Source: JAFGOG01 sp034429215
GTDB lineage: Bacteria > Chloroflexota > Anaerolineae > JAAYZQ01
Assembly (NCBI GenBank): GCA_034429215.1
Contig: DAOUGI010000066.1
Location: forward strand, 62,001-126,000
Length of the DNA: 64,000 nucleotides
Direction: 5' to 3'
In this document: piece by piece, positions 27,367 through 36,941 of the stretch
Numbering within the stretch: position 1 is the first letter of the stretch
Layout: every line of letters begins with the position of its first letter
Translations under genes and position numbers: made by a program
The notes under the pieces: generated by a model
Told to the model about the DNA's origin: nothing
Database searches by the model: none
Seen by the model: the letters and a program-made list of their open reading frames with translations, nothing else

Positions 27367-28788
27367 GTGCGCATCCTATTCGTCGTCAAGCCAGACGATA
27401 CCGTCATCGAGTATCTGGGGCTGATGCACATCTCGGCCGTCGTCAAGGCGGCCGGTCACGAGTGCCTAGGGGTGGCAACGCGCGATCACGGCCGGCTCGC
27501 GGCGACCATCGCCGAGTTCCGGCCCGGTATCGTCGGCTTTTCCATGACTACCGGTGTTCACCTTTTCCACCTCGACCTGGTCCGGCGGCTGAAGAAGCAG
27601 TTCGATTTCGTGTCAGTGTTCGGCGGGCCACATCCGACCTACTTTCCCGAGATTGTCCGCGAAGAGGGCGTGGATATCGTTTGTGTCGGCGAAGGCGAGT
27701 ACCCCATGCTGGAGCTGGCCGATCGCCTGGAAGCTGGAACCGACTATGGCCATATTCCCAATCTGATCGTCAAGCAGGGTGGGGAGTTGCTCAACACACC
27801 GCCACGGCCCTTTGTGCAGGACCTGGATGCCCTGCCCTTTCCCGACCGGGAGCTGTTTCCCCTGCCGGGCCGCAGCCATTACTCGATGATCGCCAACCGG
27901 GGCTGCCCTTATAGCTGCACCTACTGTTTCAACCACCAGCACAAGCAGCTGACAGACGGGCGTTACCTGCGGCAGCGGAGTGTGGCGAACGTCATCGCCG
28001 AGGCCAGGGAGCTGCGCGACCGGTATGGGGCGAAGCGGATCGATTTCCAGGACGACATTTTCATCCTCGACAAGCGCTGGCTGCGCGAGTTTGCTCCGCG
28101 CTTCCGGGAAGAGGTGGGACTGCCCTTCTGGTGCCACGTGCGGGCCAACCTGGTCACCGAAGAGGTGGTTGGGCTGCTGAAAGAGGCCGGCTGCGTCGCC
28201 GTGGCCATGGGGGTCGAGGCCGGCGACGACGAAATGAGAAACCGGGTGTTACGGCGGCAGATGAGCCGCGAGGAGATCGTCCGGGCGGGGCGGTGGCTGA
28301 TCGACTATGGCATCGAGCTGCTCACCCAGAATATGATGGCCCTGCCCGGTGAGACGATCGACATGGCGTTCGAGACGGTCAAGATCAACGCCGAGATCAA
28401 GCCCCAGCACATGAACCTGTACTTCCTCCAGCCTTACCCGGGCACGGAGCTGGCCCGCTATTCGGCCGAGATCGGATGTTTTGACGGGGATTTCAGCGAC
28501 TATCCGGAAAGCTATCTGGCCCGTTCGACGAACGAGATCCCGATCAAGACCCCGCAGGCCAGAGAGTTCAAGCTGCTGGCCGACATCTTTCACATGCTGG
28601 TCAAGATCCCGGCGCTGATCCCCTATGCCCAGTACGCCCTGACCCGCAGAAGGGATACGCTCGGCCGGCGGCTGTGGTCGTCACTGCTGAGCCTGCCCAT
28701 CAAGATCTACTCGTTGGTCAAGGTCAACGTGCTCCGTGCCTTGACCCACGAGCAGCGCCAGGCAGTCAGGCGCCTGCTCAAGGTCTGA
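27367..28788 (+). CDS. B12-binding domain radical SAM protein
   Basis: A 473-residue enzyme. GTG 27367 gives VRILFVVKPDDTVIEYLGLM, the first strand of a cobalamin-binding Rossmann domain (residues 1-135); the longer frame from 27274 includes the promoter itself and is rejected. The radical SAM motif is GCPYSCTYCFNHQ (C-x3-C-x2-C), followed by FQDDIFILDKRWLREF and the GVEAGDDEMRNRVLRR glycine-rich SAM region. Family members methylate unactivated carbons or rearrange lipid and sugar substrates. Position between glycosyltransferase and methyltransferase genes suggests modification of a glycan or its lipid carrier. It heads the operon to 35198. Confidence 0.88.
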   Translation: MRILFVVKPDDTVIEYLGLMHISAVVKAAGHECLGVATRDHGRLAATIAEFRPGIVGFSMTTGVHLFHLDLVRRLKKQFDFVSVFGGPHPTYFPEIVREEGVDIVCVGEGEYPMLELADRLEAGTDYGHIPNLIVKQGGELLNTPPRPFVQDLDALPFPDRELFPLPGRSHYSMIANRGCPYSCTYCFNHQHKQLTDGRYLRQRSVANVIAEARELRDRYGAKRIDFQDDIFILDKRWLREFAPRFREEVGLPFWCHVRANLVTEEVVGLLKEAGCVAVAMGVEAGDDEMRNRVLRRQMSREEIVRAGRWLIDYGIELLTQNMMALPGETIDMAFETVKINAEIKPQHMNLYFLQPYPGTELARYSAEIGCFDGDFSDYPESYLARSTNEIPIKTPQAREFKLLADIFHMLVKIPALIPYAQYALTRRRDTLGRRLWSSLLSLPIKIYSLVKVNVLRALTHEQRQAVRRLLKV

Positions 28789-28789
28789 C

Positions 28790-29719
28790 ATGACAATCCC
28801 CGCAACGCAGTGGAGAGGGGTGGCAGCCACAGAATCAGAGCCCGAGGTGATCGTCGTTGTCCTTAATTGGAACTTGAAGGACGATCTGGCCGAGTGCTTG
28901 GCCTCGCTGGACAAGGCGACTTATCCCAGCCGGCAGGTGGTGGTTGTGGACAACGCCTCGAGCGACGGCTCGGCAGAGATGGTCCGGGCTCGTTTCCCGG
29001 CGGTTCGCCTGATCGTCAACGAGCAGAACCTGGGTTTCGCCGCCGGGAACAATGTCGGGCTGCGCTATGGGTTGGCTCAGGAGGCGGCCTACCTTCTTCT
29101 GTTGAACAATGACACGGTGATCGCTGCCGACATGCTGACCCGTCTGGTTGCGGCGGCAGAGGCGGACCAGGAGCTTGGCATCCTCGGCCCTCAGATCCTG
29201 TATTACGGGACGGAGGATCGGGTCTGGTACCTGGGCCATCGCACATATCGCTGGCTGCCGGTACCCCGCCGCATCGCTCCTCGCCTTGCAGCAAGGGCTG
29301 AGGACGGCGGCCGGATCGAAGTCGATTACGTCAGTGGGTGCAGCATGCTGATCCGGCGTCAAGTGCTGTTAACCGCTGGCCTGCTGGATGAGGCGCTGTT
29401 CATGCACTATGAGGACGCCGACCTTTGCCGGCGTGCCCGGCAAGCAGGCTATCGGCTGGCGTGCGTGCCGGGGGCGCGGATGTGGCACAAGGTGTCGCAG
29501 AGCAGCAGCCAGGTCAAGCCGGCGGTACGCCGCCTCCAGGCGCGCAATCGCGTGTTGTTCTACCGCCGCTATCCACACGGGCCGCACCCCTGGCTGACGG
29601 CGGCCTTTGTGCTTGTTACTGCGGTTGTCACGATGGCCCGCGACCTGCTGCGCGGCCGGAGCGGGTTGATCCAGCCTCACGTTCAGGGCCTGTATGAGGG
29701 CTTTACATGGAAAGTGTGA
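28790..29719 (+). CDS. GT2 (WbbL-like) glycosyltransferase
   Basis: A 309-residue inverting transferase, starting one base after the previous stop. Motifs: VVVDNASSDGSAEMV, LGFAAGNNVGLRYGL, LLNNDTVIAADML and FMHYEDADLCRRARQAGY. A C-terminal hydrophobic segment (about 275-295) could tether it to the membrane. It is a paralogue of the GT2 domains at 1-2529 and 5347-6729. Rhamnosyltransferase-like by family; donor not proven. Confidence 0.9.
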   Translation: MTIPATQWRGVAATESEPEVIVVVLNWNLKDDLAECLASLDKATYPSRQVVVVDNASSDGSAEMVRARFPAVRLIVNEQNLGFAAGNNVGLRYGLAQEAAYLLLLNNDTVIAADMLTRLVAAAEADQELGILGPQILYYGTEDRVWYLGHRTYRWLPVPRRIAPRLAARAEDGGRIEVDYVSGCSMLIRRQVLLTAGLLDEALFMHYEDADLCRRARQAGYRLACVPGARMWHKVSQSSSQVKPAVRRLQARNRVLFYRRYPHGPHPWLTAAFVLVTAVVTMARDLLRGRSGLIQPHVQGLYEGFTWKV

Positions 29720-30642
29720 CCTGTGACCTGTGTGGGTCCGGCGAGTCCACGCCGATCCTGACCGGGCCTGATCGGGTTTCGTGGCTCGACGGGCAGTTCA
29801 CTGCGGTCCGGTGCCGAGTGTGCGGGTTGCTGTACCAAAACCCACGGCCCACCGCCCAGGCCATCACCGCTTTTTACGAAGAGGGGTATGACCCTTACGT
29901 CATGGTCCCTGAGGAGGAGCGGTCGGCGATCCGGCGCTGGCGGCGGCGTTTTGGCATGGAGAGCCGCTGCAAGCCGATCCTGGATCTCAAGCCGCCGGGC
30001 CGGTTGTTGGATGTGGGCTGTGGGACCGGCATCTTTCTGGATGCTATGCGGCGCCATGGCTGGCAGGTCCAGGGGGTGGAGCTGAACGAGGGGGCGGCTC
30101 AATATAGCCGCGACAGGTTGGGCCTGGATGTGTTCGCCGGGCCATTGGAGCAGGCTCACTACCCGGATAACACCTTTGATGTGGTGACACTGTGGGACGT
30201 GCTGGAGCACCTGCCCTCGCCACGCCTCGCGCTGCAAACCTTCCGGCGCATCCTCAAGCCTGACGGACTGCTCGTCTTTCGCGTGCCCAATGCCGGCAGC
30301 CTCGACGCCCGCCTGTTCGGGCGCTATTGGGCCGGCTGGGACCTGCCACGCCACTATTTCGCCTATGACCGGCAATCGGCGCAGCGGCTGCTGGACCAGT
30401 CTGGTTTCGATGTGCTGAAGGTGAGTTACGAAGGCAGCCACGCGCCTTTTGTCATCAGTTGCCAGTGGTATCTGGACGAGCGGTGGGGTAGAAAAAGCCG
30501 GCTGCGGTCGGCGGCCGACCTGGTGTTAAGCAATGTGGTGAGCCGGGTTCTGGCGGCGCCGTTCCTGTTCCTGTCTGGACCGGTGCTGGGGAGGGGGGCG
30601 GTGATGACCTTCGTCACTCGGCAGAGAGGGAGCCACTCATGA
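29707..30642 (+). CDS. Zinc-ribbon class I SAM methyltransferase
   Basis: A 311-residue protein overlapping the previous gene by 13 bases. The N-terminus has a four-cysteine zinc ribbon (CDLCGSGES, then CRVCGLLYQNPRP) and then a Methyltransf_23 domain: LLDVGCGTGIFLDAMRRHGW, DVVTLWDVLEHLPSP and LKPDGLLVFRVPN. The HYFAYDRQSAQRLLDQSGF segment is typical. The last 60 residues are hydrophobic and probably associate with the membrane. These enzymes often methylate sugars or lipid intermediates in envelope-polysaccharide clusters. The exact substrate is unknown. Confidence 0.88.
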   Translation: MESVTCDLCGSGESTPILTGPDRVSWLDGQFTAVRCRVCGLLYQNPRPTAQAITAFYEEGYDPYVMVPEEERSAIRRWRRRFGMESRCKPILDLKPPGRLLDVGCGTGIFLDAMRRHGWQVQGVELNEGAAQYSRDRLGLDVFAGPLEQAHYPDNTFDVVTLWDVLEHLPSPRLALQTFRRILKPDGLLVFRVPNAGSLDARLFGRYWAGWDLPRHYFAYDRQSAQRLLDQSGFDVLKVSYEGSHAPFVISCQWYLDERWGRKSRLRSAADLVLSNVVSRVLAAPFLFLSGPVLGRGAVMTFVTRQRGSHS

Positions 30643-32636
30643 TCCGTCGCCTCGCCCGGCAATGGCCATGGCTGGCCGTCCTTGGGCTGGCCGTGCTGGC
30701 CGCCCACCGCTACGAGATGACCTGGCCGGGCTTGGGCCGGTTCCTGGGCCAGGCCGGGCTCTACGTCTATGGGCTGTTTCTGGCCGCTGTCCTGGTGACG
30801 GCAGCGCTGGGCATCGGCTTTCCGCTGCTCAAGCGCCTGGTGGCGGTGGAAGGCCGGCCGGAGGCGCCGCTGTTCGCCATTGCGCTTGGCCTGGGGGCGA
30901 TCTCACTGCTGACGCTGCTGGCCGGCGTATTGGGCTTGCTCTATCCGGCCGTGGCCGTCGTTGTGCTGGCCGGAGGGGGGGCGCTGGCGGCGGCGCAGGC
31001 CCGATCGTGGCGGGCCTGGAGCCGATCTGTGTCATGGCCGGCGGCCGTCGGCGGCCGGCCCCGATTGACCTTTTTCTACAGCCTGTTGCTGGTGGCAACG
31101 CTCATCTGCCTGGCTTATGTTCTGACGGCCAATGCCTTCACGCCGCCGCTTCTGTGGGATGAGGCGGCCTATCACCTGGCCCTGCCCAAGCTCTACGCTC
31201 AGGAACACCACCTGATGAGCGTGCCGTACATCACCTACTCCAACCAGCCCTTCAATACCGAGATGCTCTACACCCTGGCGCTTCTGCTCAACTCGGAAGT
31301 GATGGCCAGCCTGGTGAGCCTGGTCTTTGCCCTGGTGCTCACCGCCGGTTTGTGGCTCTTTGCGGCAGAGGCTTTTGAATGGCGGGCAGCTTTCTTGGCA
31401 GTGGCGCTGTTCTGGACGACACCTGCCGTGTACCGCCTGGCGGGCACGACGCTGATCGAGATACCGCTGGCGGCCTACACTTTTTTGAGCATATGGGCGT
31501 TCTGGCGGTGGCAAGGCGAGCCGAGGCCGCAGGCAACGGGCCCCGCCAATCGTGGCGGCTGGCTGCTTGTGGCGGGCTTGATGGCCGGCCTGGCGGCGGG
31601 CACCAAGCTGACCGGCGCGCTGATCGGACCGATCCTCGGCGTGCTGGTGCTGTTCTATGGCTTGCGTCGCCGCCGGCCGTTGATGACGATCGGGCTTCAG
31701 GTAGCCCTCTTGGGTGGGTCGGCCTTTCTGCTTGCCCTTCCCTGGTATCTGAAAAGCTATGCGTACACGGGCAACCCCGTCTGGCCATTTATGAATGCGC
31801 TGTTTGGTGGGCGGTATTGGGATGCGTTGGGTGATGAATACCACCATGCTTATTTGGTCAGCACCAATCTGCCGGCCAACCCGGCCAGCTTGGCGATCGC
31901 GCCCTGGCGCTTTACGACAGCGCCGCAAGATTTCGGCTCCTTTCCATTGGGCCTGTTTGTCCTTGGCCTGGCTCCCTGGAGCCTGCTCTTCCGGCCCCAC
32001 CGGGGCAAGCCCGTCCTTTACCTGGCAGCCATCACCGGCTTTTTCTATGCCGGTTGGTTCTTGATGACCCACCAGACCCGTTTCCTGATCCCGGCCCTGC
32101 CGGGGCTGTGCGTATTGAGCGGCTATGCTCTGCACCGCTTGTTGGATGGCCGGCAGCGGCTTTACCGTCTTGTCCTCCAGGGCCTCGTCGTGGCTCTGGT
32201 TGCGGCGGTGTTGCCGCTGAGGGCCGAGTGGGGCAGCCGGCTGTCCTATGTGGTCGGCGCCCAGTCGCGCAACGACTGGATGACTGCGTTCAGCCCTGCT
32301 ACCGCAGCCTATGTGTGGGCCAACGAGCACCTGCCGGCTGAGGCCAAGGTGCTGCTGGCGCCCTATGAAAATCGGGGCTATTTTCTGGATCGGGACTATT
32401 TCCCGGCCAATCCCGTCGGCCAGCGTGTCCTGAAACTGGAGCAATTCGACAGCGCCGAGGCGCTGTGGCGCGAGCTCAAGTCCCAGGGCTTTACCCACCT
32501 GCTCGACAGCCCTTACGTCGTGATCGACACCATCCGCGACTGGCCCAAGATCGAAAAGCTGCTGGCTGACCTGAAGAACGGCTATGGCGACCCGATCTAC
32601 GAGCGCGAGGGGGTTGTTCTGTACCGGCTGCGCTGA
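30639..32636 (+). CDS. GT39/PMT-2 family membrane glycosyltransferase
   Basis: A 665-residue polytopic protein joined to the previous gene by ATGA. About 12 membrane spans fill residues 1-530. The acidic catalytic loop is LLWDEAAYHLALPKLYAQEH, the expected Asp-Glu pair after the early spans, followed by PFNTEMLYTLALLL. The soluble C-terminal part contains FSPATAAYVWANEHLPAEAK, often seen at the end of GT39-like proteins. It probably transfers a sugar from a polyprenyl-phosphate donor to a glycan or protein outside the membrane. The partner donor synthase could be the 23175 enzyme. Confidence 0.85.
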   Translation: MIRRLARQWPWLAVLGLAVLAAHRYEMTWPGLGRFLGQAGLYVYGLFLAAVLVTAALGIGFPLLKRLVAVEGRPEAPLFAIALGLGAISLLTLLAGVLGLLYPAVAVVVLAGGGALAAAQARSWRAWSRSVSWPAAVGGRPRLTFFYSLLLVATLICLAYVLTANAFTPPLLWDEAAYHLALPKLYAQEHHLMSVPYITYSNQPFNTEMLYTLALLLNSEVMASLVSLVFALVLTAGLWLFAAEAFEWRAAFLAVALFWTTPAVYRLAGTTLIEIPLAAYTFLSIWAFWRWQGEPRPQATGPANRGGWLLVAGLMAGLAAGTKLTGALIGPILGVLVLFYGLRRRRPLMTIGLQVALLGGSAFLLALPWYLKSYAYTGNPVWPFMNALFGGRYWDALGDEYHHAYLVSTNLPANPASLAIAPWRFTTAPQDFGSFPLGLFVLGLAPWSLLFRPHRGKPVLYLAAITGFFYAGWFLMTHQTRFLIPALPGLCVLSGYALHRLLDGRQRLYRLVLQGLVVALVAAVLPLRAEWGSRLSYVVGAQSRNDWMTAFSPATAAYVWANEHLPAEAKVLLAPYENRGYFLDRDYFPANPVGQRVLKLEQFDSAEALWRELKSQGFTHLLDSPYVVIDTIRDWPKIEKLLADLKNGYGDPIYEREGVVLYRLR

Positions 32637-32666
32637 TCATATTTTTGGTCTGGAAAGAGCCATCCT

Positions 32667-34115
32667 ATGCCTGCGACAAAAATCGCTTTGCTGAGCTTGA
32701 CCCACGACCTGGCTTCGCCGCCGCTGGGTCTGGCCTCGATCGCCACCTACCTGCGCCAGGAAGGCGTTGACTGTACGACGCGCATCATGGACGTGAACTT
32801 TGGCAACCCGGTGCGGGAGACGCTGGACTGGCGGCCCGACCTGATTGGCGTATCCGCCTTTTCGGTGCAAGTGCCAGAGGTGAGGCGCGTGGCGCAGCGG
32901 CTCCGCTCCCACCTAAAGGTGCCTGTGATCTTGGGCGGAGTTCATGTCTCCACGCTGCCGGCCTCGCTGCCGCCCGAGTTCGACATCGGGGTGGTAGGCG
33001 AAGGGGAGCAGGCGATGGTCGAGCTGGTGCAGGCTTTTCAGCAGCATGGCCACCTGGGTCCTGAGGTCATACGGGACATAGCCGGGCTTGTCTGGCGCGA
33101 AAATGGGCAAGCGATCCTGACGCCTCCCCGCCCGCTCGTCCAGCCGCTGGATCGAATTCCGATCCCGGACCGTTCCCTGGTTCATTCCGAATACTTTGAG
33201 GGGGTGCCGCTGCCGGCCATGGGAGGGCGCAAGGTGCGAGGGACCGCCCTTCTGACCGGGCGGGGCTGCCCCTACCGCTGCGCCTTTTGCGCCACGACCG
33301 CTTTCTGGGGAAACAAGATACGCTGGCACTCGGTTGCGCGCGTCGTCGAAGAGGTGCGTTACCTGGTGGACGGCTTTGGCGTCGAGCATCTGATGATCTG
33401 GGACGATCTGTTTACCGTCAACCGCAAACGGGTCGTCGAAATCACGGATGCTTTGCGCCAGGCCGGCCTGTTGGGACGGGTCAAGTTCTCGGTCCAGATG
33501 AGGGCCAACCTGATGGACGAAGGGATGGCCGACACGCTGTGGGATCTGGGGGTAGTGTCGATCTGCTTTGGCTTTGAGAGCGGCAGCGACAAGATTCTCA
33601 AGTATCTCAAGCAATCGGTCACTGTTGAGCAGAACAAACAGGCGATGCGGATCGCCAAGGCAAAAGGGTTCTACGTTGTGGGCGGGCTGATCTTTGGCAG
33701 CCCCGGCGAGACCCTTCAGGACATGGAGCAGACGCTTGATCTGATTGACTATATGCGCCAGGCAAAGGTGGACAATGCCTGGTGCTTCACAGCCACCCCC
33801 TTCCCCGGCACGCCCATGTGGGAGGATGGCGTGAGCCGGGGCGTGCTCGGCCCTGACATGGATTTCAGCCGTTTGAACCTGTATGCATCTGTGCCGCTGT
33901 TATTAGAAGACAGCGTTTCACCGCAGCAGTTCAGCCGCGTTGTGGGCCGGGCTAATGCCAAACTGCGGGCCCTCCGGTCCTGGCGATTTCGGCTCAAGCT
34001 GCTGCTGGCCGATCCGATCGCTACGGCCAAGAGCTTATTCATCCGCCGGATGGTCTACCGTGACTGGCTGGGGCGAGGGCGATCGCGCCCACCCGCCCCC
34101 GGCGCTGACAGGTAG
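32667..34115 (+). CDS. B12-binding domain radical SAM protein
   Basis: A 482-residue enzyme with GGAAAGAG before ATG 32667. Residues 1-150 form the cobalamin-binding domain (PPLGLASIATYLRQEGVD, VILGGVHVSTLPASLP). The radical SAM signature is GRGCPYRCAFCATTAFWG (C-x3-C-x2-C), with WDDLFTVNRKRVVE and FGFESGSDKILKYLKQS. It is a distant paralogue of the 27367 enzyme. It could be a C-methyltransferase or a lipid-modifying enzyme in the glycan pathway. Chemistry cannot be told from the sequence. Confidence 0.87.
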   Translation: MPATKIALLSLTHDLASPPLGLASIATYLRQEGVDCTTRIMDVNFGNPVRETLDWRPDLIGVSAFSVQVPEVRRVAQRLRSHLKVPVILGGVHVSTLPASLPPEFDIGVVGEGEQAMVELVQAFQQHGHLGPEVIRDIAGLVWRENGQAILTPPRPLVQPLDRIPIPDRSLVHSEYFEGVPLPAMGGRKVRGTALLTGRGCPYRCAFCATTAFWGNKIRWHSVARVVEEVRYLVDGFGVEHLMIWDDLFTVNRKRVVEITDALRQAGLLGRVKFSVQMRANLMDEGMADTLWDLGVVSICFGFESGSDKILKYLKQSVTVEQNKQAMRIAKAKGFYVVGGLIFGSPGETLQDMEQTLDLIDYMRQAKVDNAWCFTATPFPGTPMWEDGVSRGVLGPDMDFSRLNLYASVPLLLEDSVSPQQFSRVVGRANAKLRALRSWRFRLKLLLADPIATAKSLFIRRMVYRDWLGRGRSRPPAPGADR

Positions 34116-34157
34116 CGGCCCACACTGCATGTGGCGCTTGAGCTATTGGACGGCGGG

Positions 34158-35198
34158 ATGACAACAGATACGCCCGAGCAACCGGGCGAACGTCGATCTG
34201 GTAGGGTAGACCGGTTGCAGAGCTGGCTGGTGGCGACATGTGCCGCACGCATCTGGCGGCTTGGCCGCCGAGTTGGCGCCAGCCTGCAGACCAGGCGGGT
34301 GCGGGCGCTGCTGTTGATCGCCATGGTCGGCGTGGTGCTCGCCAGCCTGGCCTGGACCGTGTATAGCAACTGGGAGACGCTGACCGGCTACAACTGGCAG
34401 TTCGATCTGCGCTATCTGGGCGTTTCGTTCGCATGCTACTCGGCCGCGCTGTTCCTGTCAATACTTACCTGGCACACCATCATCCGTTGCCTGGCGGGCC
34501 TCACCGATTTCAAGCTGAACGCCAGGGTCTATCTTTATTCCGCCATCGCCAAGCGGCTGCCGGGGGTGGTGTGGCACATTGCCAGCCGGCTGTACCTGTA
34601 CCAGCAGGAGGGTATCGCCAAGACGGTCACTTCGACCGGGCTGGCGCTGGAAACGGTGATGATGATCGTGGCGGGGATGGCCGTCTACCTGTGCTCGCTG
34701 CTGTTTGGCCAGCGGGAGTTGCTCGGCGGTGCATCGCCGTGGCTGTGGCTGGGCCTGGTGCCCCTACTGGTGGTCATGATCCAGCCGTCTATCCTGGTGC
34801 GAGCCGTCAACGCCGTGTTGGTAAAACTGGGCCGCGCCAGGCTGGAGGTGCAGGTCAGGCGGCGTGACAGCCTGCTGTGGGTAGGGCTGTATGCCGCCAA
34901 CTGGGTGGCCGGCGGCCTGAGCCTGTACTTCCTGACGCTGGCGATCCATCCGTTGCCGGCCGCTGCCCTGTTCGATGTCGTAGGCATTTTAGCCCTGTCG
35001 GGCGTGCTGAGCCTGATCGCCTTTTTCGTGCCCGGCGGATGGGGTATTCGCGAAGTAAGCCTGGCCTTGGCGCTGCGGCCCTACTTGCCCCTGCCGTTGG
35101 CTGTGGCCGTGCCGCTCCTGTTTCGGCTATGGCTTATCCTGGGTGAGATCTTTTGGGTTGGTGTCAGCGCCGCACTGTCATCCAGATCGGGCCACTAA
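34158..35198 (+). CDS. Lysylphosphatidylglycerol-synthase-TM / flippase-like membrane protein
   Basis: A 346-residue protein with about eight membrane spans, of the UPF0104/AglD C-terminal family that includes the flippase domain of MprF. Visible family segments are YLYSAIAKRLPGVVWHIASR and LIAFFVPGGWGIREVSLALA, the latter the conserved PGG.G..E motif. ATG 34158 is chosen; a GTG at 34131 is also in frame. It ends the glycan region, before the 35287 promoter. A role in moving a lipid or lipid-linked sugar across the membrane is inferred from family and context. Confidence 0.8.
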   Translation: MTTDTPEQPGERRSGRVDRLQSWLVATCAARIWRLGRRVGASLQTRRVRALLLIAMVGVVLASLAWTVYSNWETLTGYNWQFDLRYLGVSFACYSAALFLSILTWHTIIRCLAGLTDFKLNARVYLYSAIAKRLPGVVWHIASRLYLYQQEGIAKTVTSTGLALETVMMIVAGMAVYLCSLLFGQRELLGGASPWLWLGLVPLLVVMIQPSILVRAVNAVLVKLGRARLEVQVRRRDSLLWVGLYAANWVAGGLSLYFLTLAIHPLPAAALFDVVGILALSGVLSLIAFFVPGGWGIREVSLALALRPYLPLPLAVAVPLLFRLWLILGEIFWVGVSAALSSRSGH

Positions 35199-35455
35199 TC
35201 CTTAAGTATTACCCGCCTATCGGGCCTGGGCGGCGCGGTCTGGCCCAGCAGGCGGGGATCTGGTCAAAGACTATCCCAATGGGTTATTGACTTTCGGCCT
35301 CGGTTCGGCTACAATAGCATCAGATAGGAAGAACCATATCGACTGAGGGAGGTAAGCGCTATCGAGCGATTCGGCAAGGCCTAATCAGATCGGTTCATCC
35401 ATTTGGTAGTCAAGATTCGGACGAAATCAGAAATCAAAAAAGGAGACACAACAAG
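35199..35455 (+). other. Intergenic region and leader of the 35456 gene
   Basis: The first 85 bases hold GC-rich inverted sequences without a T run. The rest holds the promoter at 35287-35315 and a leader of about 135 bases ending in a strong ribosome site (AAAAAAGGAG, 35435-35445). No RNA gene was recognised. Confidence 0.5.
35287..35315 (+). promoter_or_regulatory. Strong sigma70-like promoter for the four-repeat secreted protein
   Basis: TTGACT (35287-35292), 17-base spacer, TACAAT (35310-35315). With the strong ribosome site and the terminator after the gene it suggests high expression. Confidence 0.8.
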
Positions 35456-36865
35456 ATGAAGAAATCGCTTTACTTGCTCATGGCCATAGCCCTAGTGGTT
35501 GGCCTGTCCAGCGCGGCGTTTGCCCAGTCTGGAGTAACCTGGACCTCTGGTATCTTGATCCAGAACCTCGGCACGGCTGAGGCGCAGGTCACGGTCTATT
35601 ACTACTTTGCCGACGATCTCGGCGGCGGCCTGGCCGTCGATCCTCCGCCAACCTATGCCATTCCGGTTGGCGGGCAGATCACCATCTACCCCCTGGACGT
35701 AGCCGACGGCTTCCGGGGCTCTGTCGTCCTGGAATCGACTGAGCCGATCGTGGCCATTGTCAACCAGTTGGGCGATGGCGTCACCTACGGCGGCAGCTAC
35801 GAAGGCTTTGACATGGGCTCCGACGCAGTGCGGCTGCCCAACGTCCAGAGCGCCAACAGCGGCTTCTACAGCTTCTTCCAGGTCCAGAACGCCGGCTCGG
35901 CAGCCACGGACGTGACCGTGACGTTCATCCCCGAGCCCGGGTTGGGCTATGCGACTCCGGCCGTGGAAACTTGCGCCGCGCTCGCGCCGGGTGAGGCATG
36001 CCTCTTTAGCCAGCAGCCGGGCCAGGGCCAGTGGACGATCGGCAAGTGGGTCGGTGGGGCAACGGTCACGACCAGCGGTCAGCCCGTGGTCGCCAGCGTC
36101 GACATTGTCCATGAGCCGGGCACCTACGGTATGTCCAGCTACAGCGGCTTTACCGGCGCCGGCTCTGCCACCGCAGTCCTGCCCAACATCATGAATGCCA
36201 ACGGCAACTACTGGTCAGGTATCAACGTGACCAATGGTGGGGCCACCGCTGCCGATGTTACCTTGACCTTCTTCCCGTCGACGGGATACGCGGCTATCGA
36301 CCCGGTCACGTTCACTGCCCTGGGAGCTGGTGCGACCGGCGTGTTGCTCATGCCCAACCACCCCGATCTGGCCGGGAACGTCAAGTGGGTTGGCTCGGTC
36401 GTGGTGGACGGCGGCGGCAATAACGTCTTTGTCATCGTCAACACGCTGAACACCGTCGTCGGCGAAGTGTCGGCTTGGAAGGGCGTTGACCCGGCCACCG
36501 CGACACAAAAGGTCGTCATGCCGGCCATCCTGTCGGATGGCCAGGGCTATCCCTTCTTCACCGGCTTCCAGGTCTACAATACCGGCGCTGCCGATGTTAA
36601 CATCACGATCGAGTACGCTCCGTGCGCGGGCTGCAGCCCCGTCTGGACCCCGGTTGACGACACTGGGACCGTTCCGGCCAACAGCTCCCTCGTGTTCCTG
36701 CAGAGCGGCGGGCAGTGGGATGGCCTAAAGTATGTCGGGTCGGCCACTATCACGGTGACGTCTGGCACGGGCAACATCCTGGCCATCGTCAACGAGCTCG
36801 CCCCCGGATTCATGGGCAGCGGCGAAGTGACCTACTCCTACAACGCCTTTAACGTCGCCCCATAA
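35456..36865 (+). CDS. Secreted four-repeat envelope protein (S-layer candidate)
   Basis: A 469-residue protein with a clear signal peptide (MKKSLYLLMAIALVVGLSSA, cleavage after AFA). The mature part is four related beta-sandwich repeats of roughly 85-110 residues, starting near residues 25, 120, 235 and 355. Each opens with a line such as SGILIQNLGTAEAQVTVYYY, SFFQVQNAGSAATDVTVTF, SGINVTNGGATAADVTLTFF or TGFQVYNTGAADVNITIEY, and each ends near VAIVNQLGDG or IVNTLN. Such repeats occur in Chloroflexota surface proteins of unknown function. A strong promoter, a strong ribosome site and its own terminator mark it as an abundant single-gene transcript. An S-layer or sheath role is inference. Confidence 0.8.
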   Translation: MKKSLYLLMAIALVVGLSSAAFAQSGVTWTSGILIQNLGTAEAQVTVYYYFADDLGGGLAVDPPPTYAIPVGGQITIYPLDVADGFRGSVVLESTEPIVAIVNQLGDGVTYGGSYEGFDMGSDAVRLPNVQSANSGFYSFFQVQNAGSAATDVTVTFIPEPGLGYATPAVETCAALAPGEACLFSQQPGQGQWTIGKWVGGATVTTSGQPVVASVDIVHEPGTYGMSSYSGFTGAGSATAVLPNIMNANGNYWSGINVTNGGATAADVTLTFFPSTGYAAIDPVTFTALGAGATGVLLMPNHPDLAGNVKWVGSVVVDGGGNNVFVIVNTLNTVVGEVSAWKGVDPATATQKVVMPAILSDGQGYPFFTGFQVYNTGAADVNITIEYAPCAGCSPVWTPVDDTGTVPANSSLVFLQSGGQWDGLKYVGSATITVTSGTGNILAIVNELAPGFMGSGEVTYSYNAFNVAP

Positions 36866-36888
36866 GCGACACAGTCACACGTGTAATC

Positions 36889-36920
36889 GAGGGGGCCACA
36901 CAGGTGGCCCCCTCCTTTTT
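36889..36920 (+). terminator. Rho-independent terminator after the envelope protein gene
   Basis: A perfect 11-bp stem GAGGGGGCCAC / GTGGCCCCCTC with ACAG loop is followed by CTTTTT. Confidence 0.95.
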
Positions 36921-36941
36921 GACCAAACCCAGACGGCGGAA

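Noticed and set aside
1..35198. Genomic island with integrase or transposase
   Set aside because: No integrase, transposase, tRNA target or terminal repeats were seen, although the cluster is accessory in content.
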